A stretch of 12,169 nucleotides of DNA from Patescibacteria group bacterium. GTDB lineage: Bacteria; Patescibacteriota; Patescibacteriia; S139-126. The position numbers and the translations under genes are program-made. The notes beneath the pieces were generated by a model, which saw only the letters and a list, made by a program, of their open reading frames with translations, had not been told where the DNA came from and searched no databases. This document shows, piece after piece, positions 1-7,137 of this stretch. Every line of letters starts with the position of its first letter. Positions within the stretch are counted from its first letter, which is position 1. The stretch covers positions 1 to 12,169 of the forward strand of contig WFTD01000120.1 of NCBI GenBank assembly GCA_015485755.1. Direction: 5' to 3'.

Positions 1-91
1 GAATTCTTTGCCTATGCTCCAGCTTTCCGCGGCGGCGTGTCAGTTGCCAGCGGCGATGTGGACGGCGACGGCCAGGACGAAATCATCACCG
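1..91 (+). repeat. Direct repeat copy A in FG-GAP gene
   Basis: Bases 1-91 are identical to 307-397, an offset of 306 bases (two 51-codon units, units 1 and 3). The identity ends at base 92/398. The true left end is not visible because the window starts inside it. Confidence 0.9.
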
Positions 92-672
92 CCCCTTATT
101 CTCAGGGAGAGCCAATAATAAAAATTTTTGACAAAGACGGAAAATTGAAATTTAAATTTTTAGCTTATGCTGATAATTTTTATGGAGGAGTGCGGATAGC
201 AGTTGGTGATGTTGACGGCAATGGCAACTTGGAAATCATCACCGGTGCTGGTCCCGGCGGCGGCCCGCATGTCAGGGTATTTAGCCGTTTGGGGAGGGTT
301 TTGTACGAATTCTTTGCCTATGCTCCAGCTTTCCGCGGCGGCGTGTCAGTTGCCAGCGGCGATGTGGACGGCGACGGCCAGGACGAAATCATCACCGGCG
401 CTGGTCCTGGCGGCGGCCCGCATGTCAGGGTATTCAATCAAAGTGGCGCAATTGAAAGGCAATTTTTTGCCTTTGACCCAGAGTGGCGCAGCGGCGTCAA
501 TGTAGCCTCTGGTGATATTAGGGGCGACGGCCAAAAATTAATCATCACAGCGCCTGCCTCAGGCAAAGAGCCTTTGGTGAGAATTTTTACTGCCAATCGT
601 TTAGAAAAGCAATTCTTTGCCTATGCTCCAGCTTTCCGCGGCGGCGTAATGATTAATGTTATTAGCAGATGA
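1..672 (+). CDS. FG-GAP/VCBS-type repeat protein, 5' end outside window
   Basis: The reading frame is open from base 1, so this is the C-terminal part of a longer protein; the GTG at 37 is merely an internal codon. The visible 223 residues divide into three 51-residue units, one of 50, and a final partial unit of 20 residues. Each full unit has the pattern (E/Q/K)FxAYAxxFxGGV, then GDVDGDGQDEIIT (an Asp/Gly-rich calcium-binding-type loop), then GAGPGGGPHVRVF or a variant. Unit 4 has lost part of the acidic loop (GDIRGDGQKLIIT). Such repeats form beta-propeller blades in secreted or cell-surface proteins (family knowledge). The partial fifth unit could supply the strand that closes the propeller (inference). 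No anchor or membrane segment is visible at this C-terminus; the signal peptide would lie upstream. The stop overlaps the next start (ATGA). The repeat DNA is visibly more GC-rich than the flanking genes. Ligand unknown. Confidence 0.85.
   Translation, partial: EFFAYAPAFRGGVSVASGDVDGDGQDEIITAPYSQGEPIIKIFDKDGKLKFKFLAYADNFYGGVRIAVGDVDGNGNLEIITGAGPGGGPHVRVFSRLGRVLYEFFAYAPAFRGGVSVASGDVDGDGQDEIITGAGPGGGPHVRVFNQSGAIERQFFAFDPEWRSGVNVASGDIRGDGQKLIITAPASGKEPLVRIFTANRLEKQFFAYAPAFRGGVMINVISR
307..397 (+). repeat. Direct repeat copy B in FG-GAP gene
   Basis: Perfect 91-base copy of 1-91. Both copies begin with GAATTC in this window. A shorter 37-base copy of its left part recurs at 611-647. Confidence 0.9.
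611..647 (+). repeat. Partial third copy of the FG-GAP direct repeat
   Basis: Bases 611-647 match 2-38 and 308-344 exactly and encode the start of the truncated last unit (FFAYAPAFRGGV). The similarity stops abruptly where the protein's unique C-terminal tail begins. Confidence 0.85.
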
Positions 673-1091
673 TTTTGACAGAGAAGATAAAATTTGTTTT
701 TTACCACAAACTGATTCGCCAGTTAATAAAATTTGGCATTGCCGGCAGTTTAAATACAGGTATTGATTTTACCATTTATTTTTATTTGACTAGGCAGATT
801 GGTTGGTTTGCTGACCGTTATTTGCTAGCCAATGCCATCGCTTTTTTAACCGCCAATATCTTTAGTTTTTTTGTTAATAAATATTGGACATTTAAGGCTT
901 GGCAGGGAGGAAAAATCAAGCAATATATAAAATTTTTTACAGTAAGCGTAGTGGCTTTGCTGGCTGTGGAAGCGTCAATGTATATATTAGTTTCTTATTT
1001 TGGCATATTTGATGTTATTGCTAAATTCATCACTTTGCTTGTTAGTATAACTATCAATTTTTTGGGTTATAAATTTTGGGCTTTTAAATAG
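669..1091 (+). CDS. GtrA-family four-helix membrane protein
   Basis: A 140-residue protein, normal length for GtrA, with four hydrophobic segments at roughly residues 19-40, 52-72, 87-108 and 115-135. The family motif N-K-Y-W-T-F-K lies at 70-76 and a related motif, NFLGYKFWAFK, forms the C-terminus at 130-140, the internal pseudo-symmetry usual for GtrA. Family members are thought to help move polyprenyl-phosphate-linked sugars across the cytoplasmic membrane, or to bind such lipids, for glycosylation of surface polymers. The ATG at 669 overlaps the upstream TGA (ATGA), so translation is probably coupled to the FG-GAP gene; no Shine-Dalgarno is seen. A glycosyltransferase follows one base after the stop, the classic GtrA/GtrB pairing. 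The substrate cannot be read from sequence. Confidence 0.9.
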   Translation: MILTEKIKFVFYHKLIRQLIKFGIAGSLNTGIDFTIYFYLTRQIGWFADRYLLANAIAFLTANIFSFFVNKYWTFKAWQGGKIKQYIKFFTVSVVALLAVEASMYILVSYFGIFDVIAKFITLLVSITINFLGYKFWAFK

Positions 1092-1092
1092 C

Positions 1093-1836
1093 ATGACGGG
1101 CGCAGATAAAATATATTTGGTTGTACCAGCGCGGAATGAGGAAAAAAGAATTGCCGCCACTCTGATGGATTATTTGCAATTTTTTCCCCAATTGCATCTG
1201 GTAGTGGTATTGACCAAATGTTCTGATAATACTGAAGAGGTTGTAAAGGACATTCAGGCTAAATTTCCTCAACAGTTAGAATACATAACCGCTCCGCCTG
1301 TAGCTGGCAACAGCAAAGGGCAAGCAGTGCGGTACGGCCTAGAGTATGTTTGGCGCAACTATCAACCTCAGTGGCTGGGATTTATTGACGCGGACAATTC
1401 TGTTTCTCCAACTGAATTTAATAAATTATGGCAGGGCAGGGACGGTTTTGATGTAGTTATTTCCTCACGCTATTTGCCCGACTCTTATTTGAAGGAAAGG
1501 GATTCGTTTTTGCGGATAATTGCTTCTTATTTGTTTAGAAAAATTGTTCAGTTGTTGTTTGGTTTGCCTTGGCAGGATACGCAGTGTGGCGGCAAAATTT
1601 ATCGGGGGGAGAGGCTGGCAATATTTTTGGATAAGTTGCAGATAAATGATATGACTTTTGATGTAGAAATGCTTTATTATTGCCAAAAATACGGCTTAAG
1701 AGTCAAAGAGGTTCCAATTGTTTGGCGAGAAAATATTGCTTCTACCATTTCTACTTCGCCTTGGGCTTTTTTGTTAACCAGTTGGCAAATGTTTTTGTCT
1801 TTGCTATTATTAAGAATCAGATTTTGGCAGGAATAA
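1093..1836 (+). CDS. GT2-family glycosyltransferase, polyprenyl-phosphate sugar transferase type
   Basis: A 247-residue GT-A fold enzyme predicted to transfer a sugar from a nucleotide-sugar donor to a polyprenyl phosphate on the cytoplasmic membrane face. Motifs seen: VPARNEE at 11-17 (nucleotide-binding strand), FIDADNSVSP around 97-106 with the metal-binding DAD, SSRY at 124-127, and QDTQCGGKIYRGE at 161-173, matching the DTQCG acceptor-side motif of DPM1/ALG5/GtrB-like enzymes, followed by FDVEMLYYCQKYGL. Residues about 224-243 are hydrophobic and may associate with the membrane; there is no large C-terminal membrane domain, consistent with the separate GtrA partner encoded just upstream. 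ATG at 1093 is one base after the upstream TAG and has no Shine-Dalgarno. The sugar and final acceptor are unknown; the adjacent surface protein is a possible but unproven target. Confidence 0.9.
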   Translation: MTGADKIYLVVPARNEEKRIAATLMDYLQFFPQLHLVVVLTKCSDNTEEVVKDIQAKFPQQLEYITAPPVAGNSKGQAVRYGLEYVWRNYQPQWLGFIDADNSVSPTEFNKLWQGRDGFDVVISSRYLPDSYLKERDSFLRIIASYLFRKIVQLLFGLPWQDTQCGGKIYRGERLAIFLDKLQINDMTFDVEMLYYCQKYGLRVKEVPIVWRENIASTISTSPWAFLLTSWQMFLSLLLLRIRFWQE

Positions 1837-1858
1837 AAAATGATTAATATAAAAATAA

Positions 1859-3601
1859 ATGTCTAAAGTAAAGATAATAGCAATTATAATAGTTGTTTTA
1901 GCGGCAGGTTCAGCTGTTTATTTTAGCGCATCTTCAAACAAAAGCAATGATTTTGTTACAGTGAAAGCCCAGCGGCGTGATTTGCGCCAGGTGGTGGCCG
2001 TTACTGGAGTAGTACAAGGAGCAGAAGAGATTGATTTGAATTTTGAAGTGCCGGGAATGGTAAAAACTATTTTGGTTAATAAAGGAGATGAGGTAGAAGC
2101 GGGACAGTTATTGGCTGAATTAAAAGCTGACAAAGAAGAAAGCGCAGTAGTCCAAGCGCAGGCTAATTTAGCAGCCGCCCAGGCCCAACTAGACAAGCTG
2201 ATGGCTGGCGCGACTTTGGCTGAATTGAATGTTCTTGAAGAGAAAGTAAAAAATGCAGAAATTAACTACCAAAATAGATTGGCTGACCTTAAGGCATTGG
2301 AGGAAAAGCTGTCAGCTGATCAAAAGCTTTACCAAGATGGGGCAGAGAGCGCTCAAGTTGATTTTGATAACGCCAAAGTTAATGCCAAGACAACAGCTGA
2401 TAATGAATTGTTTGACGGCCAGTCGGCCTTAAATCGGATTAATGATATTTTGACCAATGAAGACGCTCAAGATACATTAGGCGCGCAAAATTCCGCTTTA
2501 CTGGACCAAACCAAAGATAGTTTTGCCCAAGCGCAAAATCTGTTAGCTCAGGCCAGGCTTGGTTTGGTTGAGGTGGAAAATAGCGACGATTATGATTTGT
2601 TAGTTTCAGCTTTAGATAAAAGTTTGTCAGCTTTAACAAAAATTTCAGATACCTTGTCTTTATTATATGATGTTTTGGTGAATACTCCGGCTGGCAGTCG
2701 TTATACCCAATCTGAAATTGATTTGGATAAAACCAATATCAGATCCGATCAAGCAACTTTGAGCGCTAGCATTTCGGCCCTGCAGAACAGTAAAACAACC
2801 CTGCAGACAACTAGATCAGCTCTGCAAACAGCCCAGAATAATTTAGCTGTGTTTTTGGCTAACAAAGAAGTGCAGTTAAGCAATGCCAAAGGGGCGGTGG
2901 AGAGCGCCAAAGGAGCGTGGGATTTAGCCAGAGCAGAGCTAGAATTGAAAAAGACCCCAGCTCGGGCAGAGGATATTGCTTGGCAAAAAGCAAAGGTAGC
3001 TCAAGCCCGAGCCGCTTTAGCTCAAGCTGAAGCTCGTTTGCGGCAGACCAAGATTTACGCCCCAATTGGCGGAGTGATTACCAAGATACATTATGAAGTG
3101 GGCGAGACAGTAAATAGCGGCCAGCCAGCTATTTCACTTATCAATAAGTCAGGCTTGGAGATAGAGGTTGATATACCAGAGGTGGACATTACCAAAGTGA
3201 AGATAGGCGATCAAGCTGAGATTACTCTTGATGCTTATGGGGATGGCAAAAAGTTTGCTGGAACCGTTGTTTTTGTTGATCCAGCTGAAACAGTAATCCA
3301 GGATGTGGTTTATTACAAGGCCACAGTGAATTTTGTTGATGATATTGCCGATGCCATTATCAAACCAGGCATGACAGCCAATGTTGATATTATCACTGAT
3401 TTTAGGAAGGATGTTGTAGCTATACCAAGTAGAGCTGTGAGGGAGGACGATCAAGGAAAGTATGTGCAGGTTTTGGCCAATGGCACTCCTGAACGCCGTG
3501 CGGTAAAAGTGGGGTTGCGCGGTGAACAAGGGTTGATAGAGGTAATTGATGGCGTAAATGAAGGCGAGGAAGTAATTACTTTTATTAACAATAAAAAATA
3601 A
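1859..3601 (+). CDS. HlyD/MacA-type membrane fusion (adaptor) protein with extended hairpin
   Basis: A 580-residue adaptor for the ABC exporter encoded immediately downstream. Residues 5-24 are a hydrophobic N-terminal anchor. A first half-lipoyl domain spans about 45-90 (EVPGMVKTILVNKGDEVEAG). A very long helical region, about 92-395, is rich in Ala, Gln and Leu; around 303-325 it shows consecutive heptads (SALQNSK, TTLQTTR, SALQTAQ). The second half-lipoyl domain begins near 395 (KIYAPIGGVITKIHYEVGE), followed by a beta-barrel domain (about 425-510) and a membrane-proximal domain. E. coli MacA is about 370 residues; the excess here lies in the hairpin. In a presumed single-membrane cell it cannot dock on a TolC-type channel in the usual way, so it may regulate or extend the permease outside the cell (inference). 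The start has only A-rich sequence upstream and no Shine-Dalgarno. Confidence 0.9.
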   Translation: MSKVKIIAIIIVVLAAGSAVYFSASSNKSNDFVTVKAQRRDLRQVVAVTGVVQGAEEIDLNFEVPGMVKTILVNKGDEVEAGQLLAELKADKEESAVVQAQANLAAAQAQLDKLMAGATLAELNVLEEKVKNAEINYQNRLADLKALEEKLSADQKLYQDGAESAQVDFDNAKVNAKTTADNELFDGQSALNRINDILTNEDAQDTLGAQNSALLDQTKDSFAQAQNLLAQARLGLVEVENSDDYDLLVSALDKSLSALTKISDTLSLLYDVLVNTPAGSRYTQSEIDLDKTNIRSDQATLSASISALQNSKTTLQTTRSALQTAQNNLAVFLANKEVQLSNAKGAVESAKGAWDLARAELELKKTPARAEDIAWQKAKVAQARAALAQAEARLRQTKIYAPIGGVITKIHYEVGETVNSGQPAISLINKSGLEIEVDIPEVDITKVKIGDQAEITLDAYGDGKKFAGTVVFVDPAETVIQDVVYYKATVNFVDDIADAIIKPGMTANVDIITDFRKDVVAIPSRAVREDDQGKYVQVLANGTPERRAVKVGLRGEQGLIEVIDGVNEGEEVITFINNKK

Positions 3602-3602
3602 A

Positions 3603-4328
3603 ATGACTAAGCCTTTGATTTCTGTACAAAATTTATACAAAAGTTTTACCAACGGTGAGGTTGTAACTGAAGTTTTGCGGGGAGTGAGTTTTGAGATTGA
3701 TGAGGGAGAGTTTGTAGCTATTATGGGCCCTTCCGGCAGCGGCAAATCAACCTTAATGCATATTTTAGGCTTTTTGGACACCCTAACTAAGGGCAAGTAC
3801 ATTTTTCAAGGCAGGGATGTTTCTTCTTTGACTGATGATGATTTGGCTTATTTGCGTAATCGCGAAATTGGCTTTGTTTTTCAGGCTTTTTATCTTTTGC
3901 CCCGCTTGACAGTGGTTGAAAATGTTATGTTGCCGCTTTTGTACAGCAATACTAGCAAGAACAAAAAAGAGGCAGCTAAAGCCGCTTTGGCAGCGGTTGG
4001 TTTATCACATCGGCTGGATTATTTCCCCAACCAATTGTCGGGCGGTGAGAAACAGCGTGTAGCGATTGCTAGGGCGTTAGTCAATGAGCCTAAGGTTATA
4101 TTTGCAGATGAACCTACTGGTAATTTAGATTCAAAATCAGGTTTGAAAGTTATGTCAATCTTACAGAGGCTTAATGAAGAAGGTAAAACTATTATTTTGG
4201 TGACTCATGAGCAAAATACATCCCGGCATGCCCAGAGGATTATTCGCATTAAAGATGGCTTGATTGAATCAGACCAGCCGGTAGTTGATAGAATTATTGC
4301 CCGGGAGGAAAATGAGTTAGTAAAATAA
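3603..4328 (+). CDS. MacB/LolD-type ABC transporter ATP-binding protein
   Basis: A complete 241-residue ATPase. Walker A GPSGSGKS is at 42-49, the Q-loop glutamine at 94 (VFQAFYLLP), the signature LSGGEKQR at 145-152, Walker B with catalytic Glu VIFADE at 165-170, the D-loop just after (PTGNLD) and the H-loop histidine at 202 (LVTHEQ). All catalytic residues are intact. The family (MacB, LolD, FtsE-like, type VII ABC systems) powers conformational changes in FtsX-like permeases, transmitting force rather than moving substrate through a channel. It starts one base after the adaptor's stop and its TAA overlaps the permease ATG by one base (TAATG), so the three subunits are probably made together. 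Unlike E. coli MacB, the ATPase and membrane domains are separate polypeptides. Confidence 0.96.
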   Translation: MTKPLISVQNLYKSFTNGEVVTEVLRGVSFEIDEGEFVAIMGPSGSGKSTLMHILGFLDTLTKGKYIFQGRDVSSLTDDDLAYLRNREIGFVFQAFYLLPRLTVVENVMLPLLYSNTSKNKKEAAKAALAAVGLSHRLDYFPNQLSGGEKQRVAIARALVNEPKVIFADEPTGNLDSKSGLKVMSILQRLNEEGKTIILVTHEQNTSRHAQRIIRIKDGLIESDQPVVDRIIAREENELVK

Positions 4329-5563
4329 TGCAGATTGCTCAAATTACAAAAAATTCATGGCGAGCTTTACTTGCCAACAAGAGCCGATCATTTTTGACAA
4401 TGCTCGGTATTATTATTGGCATTGCCGCGGTGATTGTTATTTTTTCAGTTGGCAAAGGAGCGGAAAGCTTAATCTACAGCCAGTTTACTTCAATTGGAAC
4501 AAATTTGATTGCGATTTTGCCAGGCGCATCAGATGACAATGGCCCGCCTGCTTCAGTTTTTGGCATTACAATTACCACTTTAAAGAATAAAGATATAGAT
4601 TCGTTGCAAAGAATTTTGTCTGATCAAATTATGGCGGCCAGCGGTTATGTGAGAGGCCAGTCTAGTGTTGTATTTGGCAGCAATAGTATTGACGCTCCTT
4701 TCTTGGGCGTGAGCGATCAGTATGTAGTTGTAGAGGATGTTAAAGTAAAACAAGGCAGGTTTTTTACGGCGGCTGAAGAAGAGGGGCTGGCCAAAGTGGC
4801 GGTTTTAGGCAGCCAAGTAGCAGTTGAGTTGTTTGACGGCCGTGATCCAATCGGCAAAAAAATTAAGATAGGTAAGCACAATTTTACTGTTATTGGCGTT
4901 CTTGCAGACAGGGGCGTGGCTGGCTTTGTTAACCAGGATAGGCAGGTTATCGTCCCTTTGAGCACTGCCCAGAAAATTTTATTGGGTATTGATTATTTAA
5001 CTTTGGCTAGGTTAAGGGTGAGGGACGGTTATGATTTGCAAGCTACTGCAGAGCAGGTCCGTCAGGTTTTGAGAGAGTTGCACAACATAAATGACGGTGA
5101 GGATGATTTTTCTATTCGCAATTTGGAGCAGGCCCGACAAGTTTTAGGGCAGTTGACCGGGGCGTTGTCTTTGTTTTTGGCCGCAATTGGCGCGATTGCT
5201 TTATTGGTTGGCGGTATTGGCATTATGAATATTATGTTGGCCGCTGTAAATGAGAGAACTTATGAAATTGGCTTGCGCAAGGCAGTGGGTGCGCGGCGGC
5301 GAGACATCACTTTGCAATTTTTATTAGAGTCAATCTTATTGACTTTGCTTGGCGGTGTGATTGGTATTGTTGTTGGAGCAATAGTTGCGGCCATAGCAGC
5401 TTTTATTGCCAAATTGAATGGTCTGTCGTGGCAGTTTTCTTTACCGTTGTTGTCAATTTTGCTGTCGGTGGGAATGGCTTTTGTTATTGGCGTTGCCTTT
5501 GGTTATTATCCAGCCCGTAAGGCAGCCGAACTAAATCCAATTGACGCTTTGCGTTATGAGTAG
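4328..5563 (+). CDS. MacB/FtsX-type ABC transporter permease, first copy
   Basis: A 411-residue permease with MacB topology: TM1 at about 22-41 (FLTMLGIIIGIAAVIVIFSV), a large extracytoplasmic MacB_PCD domain (about 45-275), then TM2 (about 280-303), the conserved cytoplasmic loop NERTYEIGLRKAVGARRRDI, TM3 (about 329-358) and TM4 (about 370-395) ending with YYPARKAAELNPIDALRYE, the usual MacB C-terminus. It should dimerise, either with itself or with the second permease encoded next, and be driven by the ATPase encoded upstream. The ATG overlaps the ATPase stop by one base; a GGAGG at 4304-4308 is too far away to act as a Shine-Dalgarno. Substrate unknown: family members export macrolides, peptides or lipoproteins or remodel the envelope. 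Confidence 0.94.
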   Translation: MQIAQITKNSWRALLANKSRSFLTMLGIIIGIAAVIVIFSVGKGAESLIYSQFTSIGTNLIAILPGASDDNGPPASVFGITITTLKNKDIDSLQRILSDQIMAASGYVRGQSSVVFGSNSIDAPFLGVSDQYVVVEDVKVKQGRFFTAAEEEGLAKVAVLGSQVAVELFDGRDPIGKKIKIGKHNFTVIGVLADRGVAGFVNQDRQVIVPLSTAQKILLGIDYLTLARLRVRDGYDLQATAEQVRQVLRELHNINDGEDDFSIRNLEQARQVLGQLTGALSLFLAAIGAIALLVGGIGIMNIMLAAVNERTYEIGLRKAVGARRRDITLQFLLESILLTLLGGVIGIVVGAIVAAIAAFIAKLNGLSWQFSLPLLSILLSVGMAFVIGVAFGYYPARKAAELNPIDALRYE

Positions 5564-6809
5564 ATTTATTACCAATTTAGCCATTGCTAGACATTCATTG
5601 CGGTCCAACCGTTTACGGACTTTTTTGACAATTTTGGGAATAGTAATTGGCATTGCCGCAGTGATTGTCATCCTTTCAGCTGGTCAAGCGCTCAAGGGTT
5701 ATGTGATTGACGAGCTGAACGCTTTTGGTTCTGGCATTATTCAAATTGAGGTTAAGGTACCTGCGGCTGATCATACATCTAGCGATAATGCGGTTGGCAT
5801 TGCTATGGGAGTTTCAATTACAACCTTAAAGGAAAGCGATGCAGAAGCTATTGCCAGGCTTAGCAATATTGATAATATTTACGCGGCAGTTATGGGGCAG
5901 GCAGTAGTAACATCAGGCAGTGTTAATAAAATAGCTTATTTGTATGGCACAAATTCTTCTTTTATTGATATAGATAAATCAGAAGTGGCCGAAGGCAGGT
6001 TTTTTGACAGCGAGGAAGACAAAGGATTGAGCCAGGTGGCAGTGTTAGGATCAAAAATGAAGGAAAGGCTATTTGGCGACGGTGAGGCCTTGGGAAAATA
6101 TATCAAAATCAATCGGCGCAATTATAAGGTTATTGGCGTGATGGCGCCGCGAGGCAGCGCTATGTTTTTTGATTGGGATGATATGGTTTATCTTCCCCTC
6201 AAAACACTGCAAAAGAAAGTTATGGGCATAAATTATGTTACTTTTATTGTGGCCAAAATGGTTGATCCCTCTTTGGATAAAGTAACCAAAGATGAAATAG
6301 AGTATTTGCTGAGAGAGCGGCATCGCATAACAGATCCAACTAAGGATGATTTTGCTGTTACTACTCAAGAGGAAATGCAGGAGATGCTTAGTGTTATTTT
6401 GACCGGAGTGCAGTTGTTGCTCTTGATAATTGCTTCTATTTCCTTGTTGGTTGGCGGTATTGGCATTATGAATATAATGTATGTATCAGTGGCAGAGAGA
6501 ACTTATGAAATTGGCTTGCGCAAGGCAGTGGGCGCGCGGCGGCGTGATGTAGCCCAGCAATTTTTGTTGGAAGCGGTTGTCCTTACTTTGGTTGGAGGAG
6601 TGATTGGTATTGTATTAGGGCTTGTAGCAGCCAAATTTTTAACTTACTTTGCCAGTCAGCAAGGGTATAATTTTCAATTTATCCTGCCGTGGTGGTCATT
6701 GGTGGTAGCAGTTGGTTTTTCTGTGATTGTAGGACTTGTCTTTGGCACTTATCCGGCTAAGCGGGCAGCTGAACTTGATCCTATTGACGCTTTGCGTAAA
6801 GTGGTGTAG
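5556..6809 (+). CDS. MacB/FtsX-type ABC transporter permease, second copy
   Basis: A 417-residue paralogue of the preceding permease with the same plan: TM1 (about 22-42), extracytoplasmic domain, TM2 (about 283-307, LLVGGIGIMNIM), loop AERTYEIGLRKAVGARRRDV, TM3, TM4 and the C-terminal motif YPAKRAAELDPIDALRKVV. I chose ATG 5556, which overlaps the first permease's stop by 8 bases and gives the usual short N-terminal helix (MSRFITNLAIARHSLRSNRL) before TM1; a TTG at 5541 would add five residues without support. Paired permeases with one ATPase suggest a heterodimeric exporter (inference). The DNA is nearly identical to copy 1 across the TM2/loop segment. No terminator is seen after it before the small gene at 6853, so read-through is possible. 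Confidence 0.93.
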   Translation: MSRFITNLAIARHSLRSNRLRTFLTILGIVIGIAAVIVILSAGQALKGYVIDELNAFGSGIIQIEVKVPAADHTSSDNAVGIAMGVSITTLKESDAEAIARLSNIDNIYAAVMGQAVVTSGSVNKIAYLYGTNSSFIDIDKSEVAEGRFFDSEEDKGLSQVAVLGSKMKERLFGDGEALGKYIKINRRNYKVIGVMAPRGSAMFFDWDDMVYLPLKTLQKKVMGINYVTFIVAKMVDPSLDKVTKDEIEYLLRERHRITDPTKDDFAVTTQEEMQEMLSVILTGVQLLLLIIASISLLVGGIGIMNIMYVSVAERTYEIGLRKAVGARRRDVAQQFLLEAVVLTLVGGVIGIVLGLVAAKFLTYFASQQGYNFQFILPWWSLVVAVGFSVIVGLVFGTYPAKRAAELDPIDALRKVV

Positions 6810-6819
6810 ATTGTACTAT
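6792..6819 (+). promoter_or_regulatory. Weak candidate promoter for the small-gene pair
   Basis: TTGCGT (6792-6797), 16 bases, TACTAT (6814-6819) lies at the end of the permease gene, 33 bases before the ATG at 6853. The -35 matches consensus only in TTG, so this is tentative; the pair may instead be read from the exporter transcript. Confidence 0.25.
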
Positions 6820-6841
6820 CTAGCACTTTTCCAAAAAAACA

Positions 6842-6847
6842 AGGAGG
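6842..6847 (+). promoter_or_regulatory. Strong Shine-Dalgarno deciding start at 6853
   Basis: AGGAGG followed by five A bases before the ATG at 6853. It fixes this start over upstream in-frame codons, which would run back into the permease gene. Most other genes in the window lack any such site. Confidence 0.9.
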
Positions 6848-6852
6848 AAAAA

Positions 6853-7137
6853 ATGCCTAAATATGAAAAATTGGAAGCAAGCGGCGGTAAGTTTATTTTG
6901 TTTGTTTTATACAATCGCCAACTGAGAGTGGTCAAAGCGATCGCTCTTTGTCCTTATAGTAATAAGGCCAGCGTTAATATTTTTAAGTCAGCAGCAGAGT
7001 TATTCTCTCACATTCCCAAGGGTGCTGATGATGAAATTCGGTTTTCTATTGTTGATAATAAAGAAGTAGTGTTGGTGGAAATGCTCCCTTCGCAAGTAGA
7101 GCTGATGAAATTGATCCCGCTGGGAGGGGAGGAGTGA
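6853..7137 (+). CDS. Small hypothetical protein, first of an SD-led pair
   Basis: A 94-residue protein that I do not recognise. It has no signal peptide, no transmembrane segment and no cysteine pair; the pattern of short hydrophobic strands (KFILFVLY, VVKAIALC, VVLVEML) and one helix (NIFKSAAELFSHI) suggests a small alpha/beta cytoplasmic domain. The start is set by AGGAGG five bases upstream. An upstream in-frame extension inside the permease gene is rejected. Its TGA overlaps the next ATG (TGATG), so the two are co-translated. The N-terminal strand ILFV-x-YN followed by VV and a xxPYS/xTYP turn resembles that of the next gene's product (ILFVYN, VVSVVFLSTYP), so the two may be distant paralogues; this is by eye only. 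Confidence 0.8.
   Translation: MPKYEKLEASGGKFILFVLYNRQLRVVKAIALCPYSNKASVNIFKSAAELFSHIPKGADDEIRFSIVDNKEVVLVEMLPSQVELMKLIPLGGEE

Noticed and set aside
203..505. 100-residue plus-strand frame in the FG-GAP region
   Set aside because: It is an out-of-frame shadow of the GC-rich repeats; its own repetition simply mirrors the FG-GAP units.
1..660. CRISPR array or mobile-element repeats at the left end
   Set aside because: The repeats are in frame, 51 codons apart and encode FG-GAP units; there are no short unique spacers, terminal inverted repeats or transposase.
3149..3802. 217-residue minus-strand frame across the adaptor/ATPase junction
   Set aside because: It lies fully antisense to two well-supported genes, has low-complexity composition and no recognisable domain or ribosome site.
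5541..5555. TTG start five codons upstream for the second permease
   Set aside because: ATG 5556 gives the usual family N-terminus and a normal short overlap; the TTG adds unsupported residues.
6736..6852. 39-codon upstream extension of the small gene at 6853
   Set aside because: It would overlap the end of the permease gene, while AGGAGG sits five bases before ATG 6853.
669..7137. Alternative genetic code with TGA read as an amino acid
   Set aside because: TGA terminates two genes at sensible positions with overlapping starts, and no gene contains in-frame TGA.
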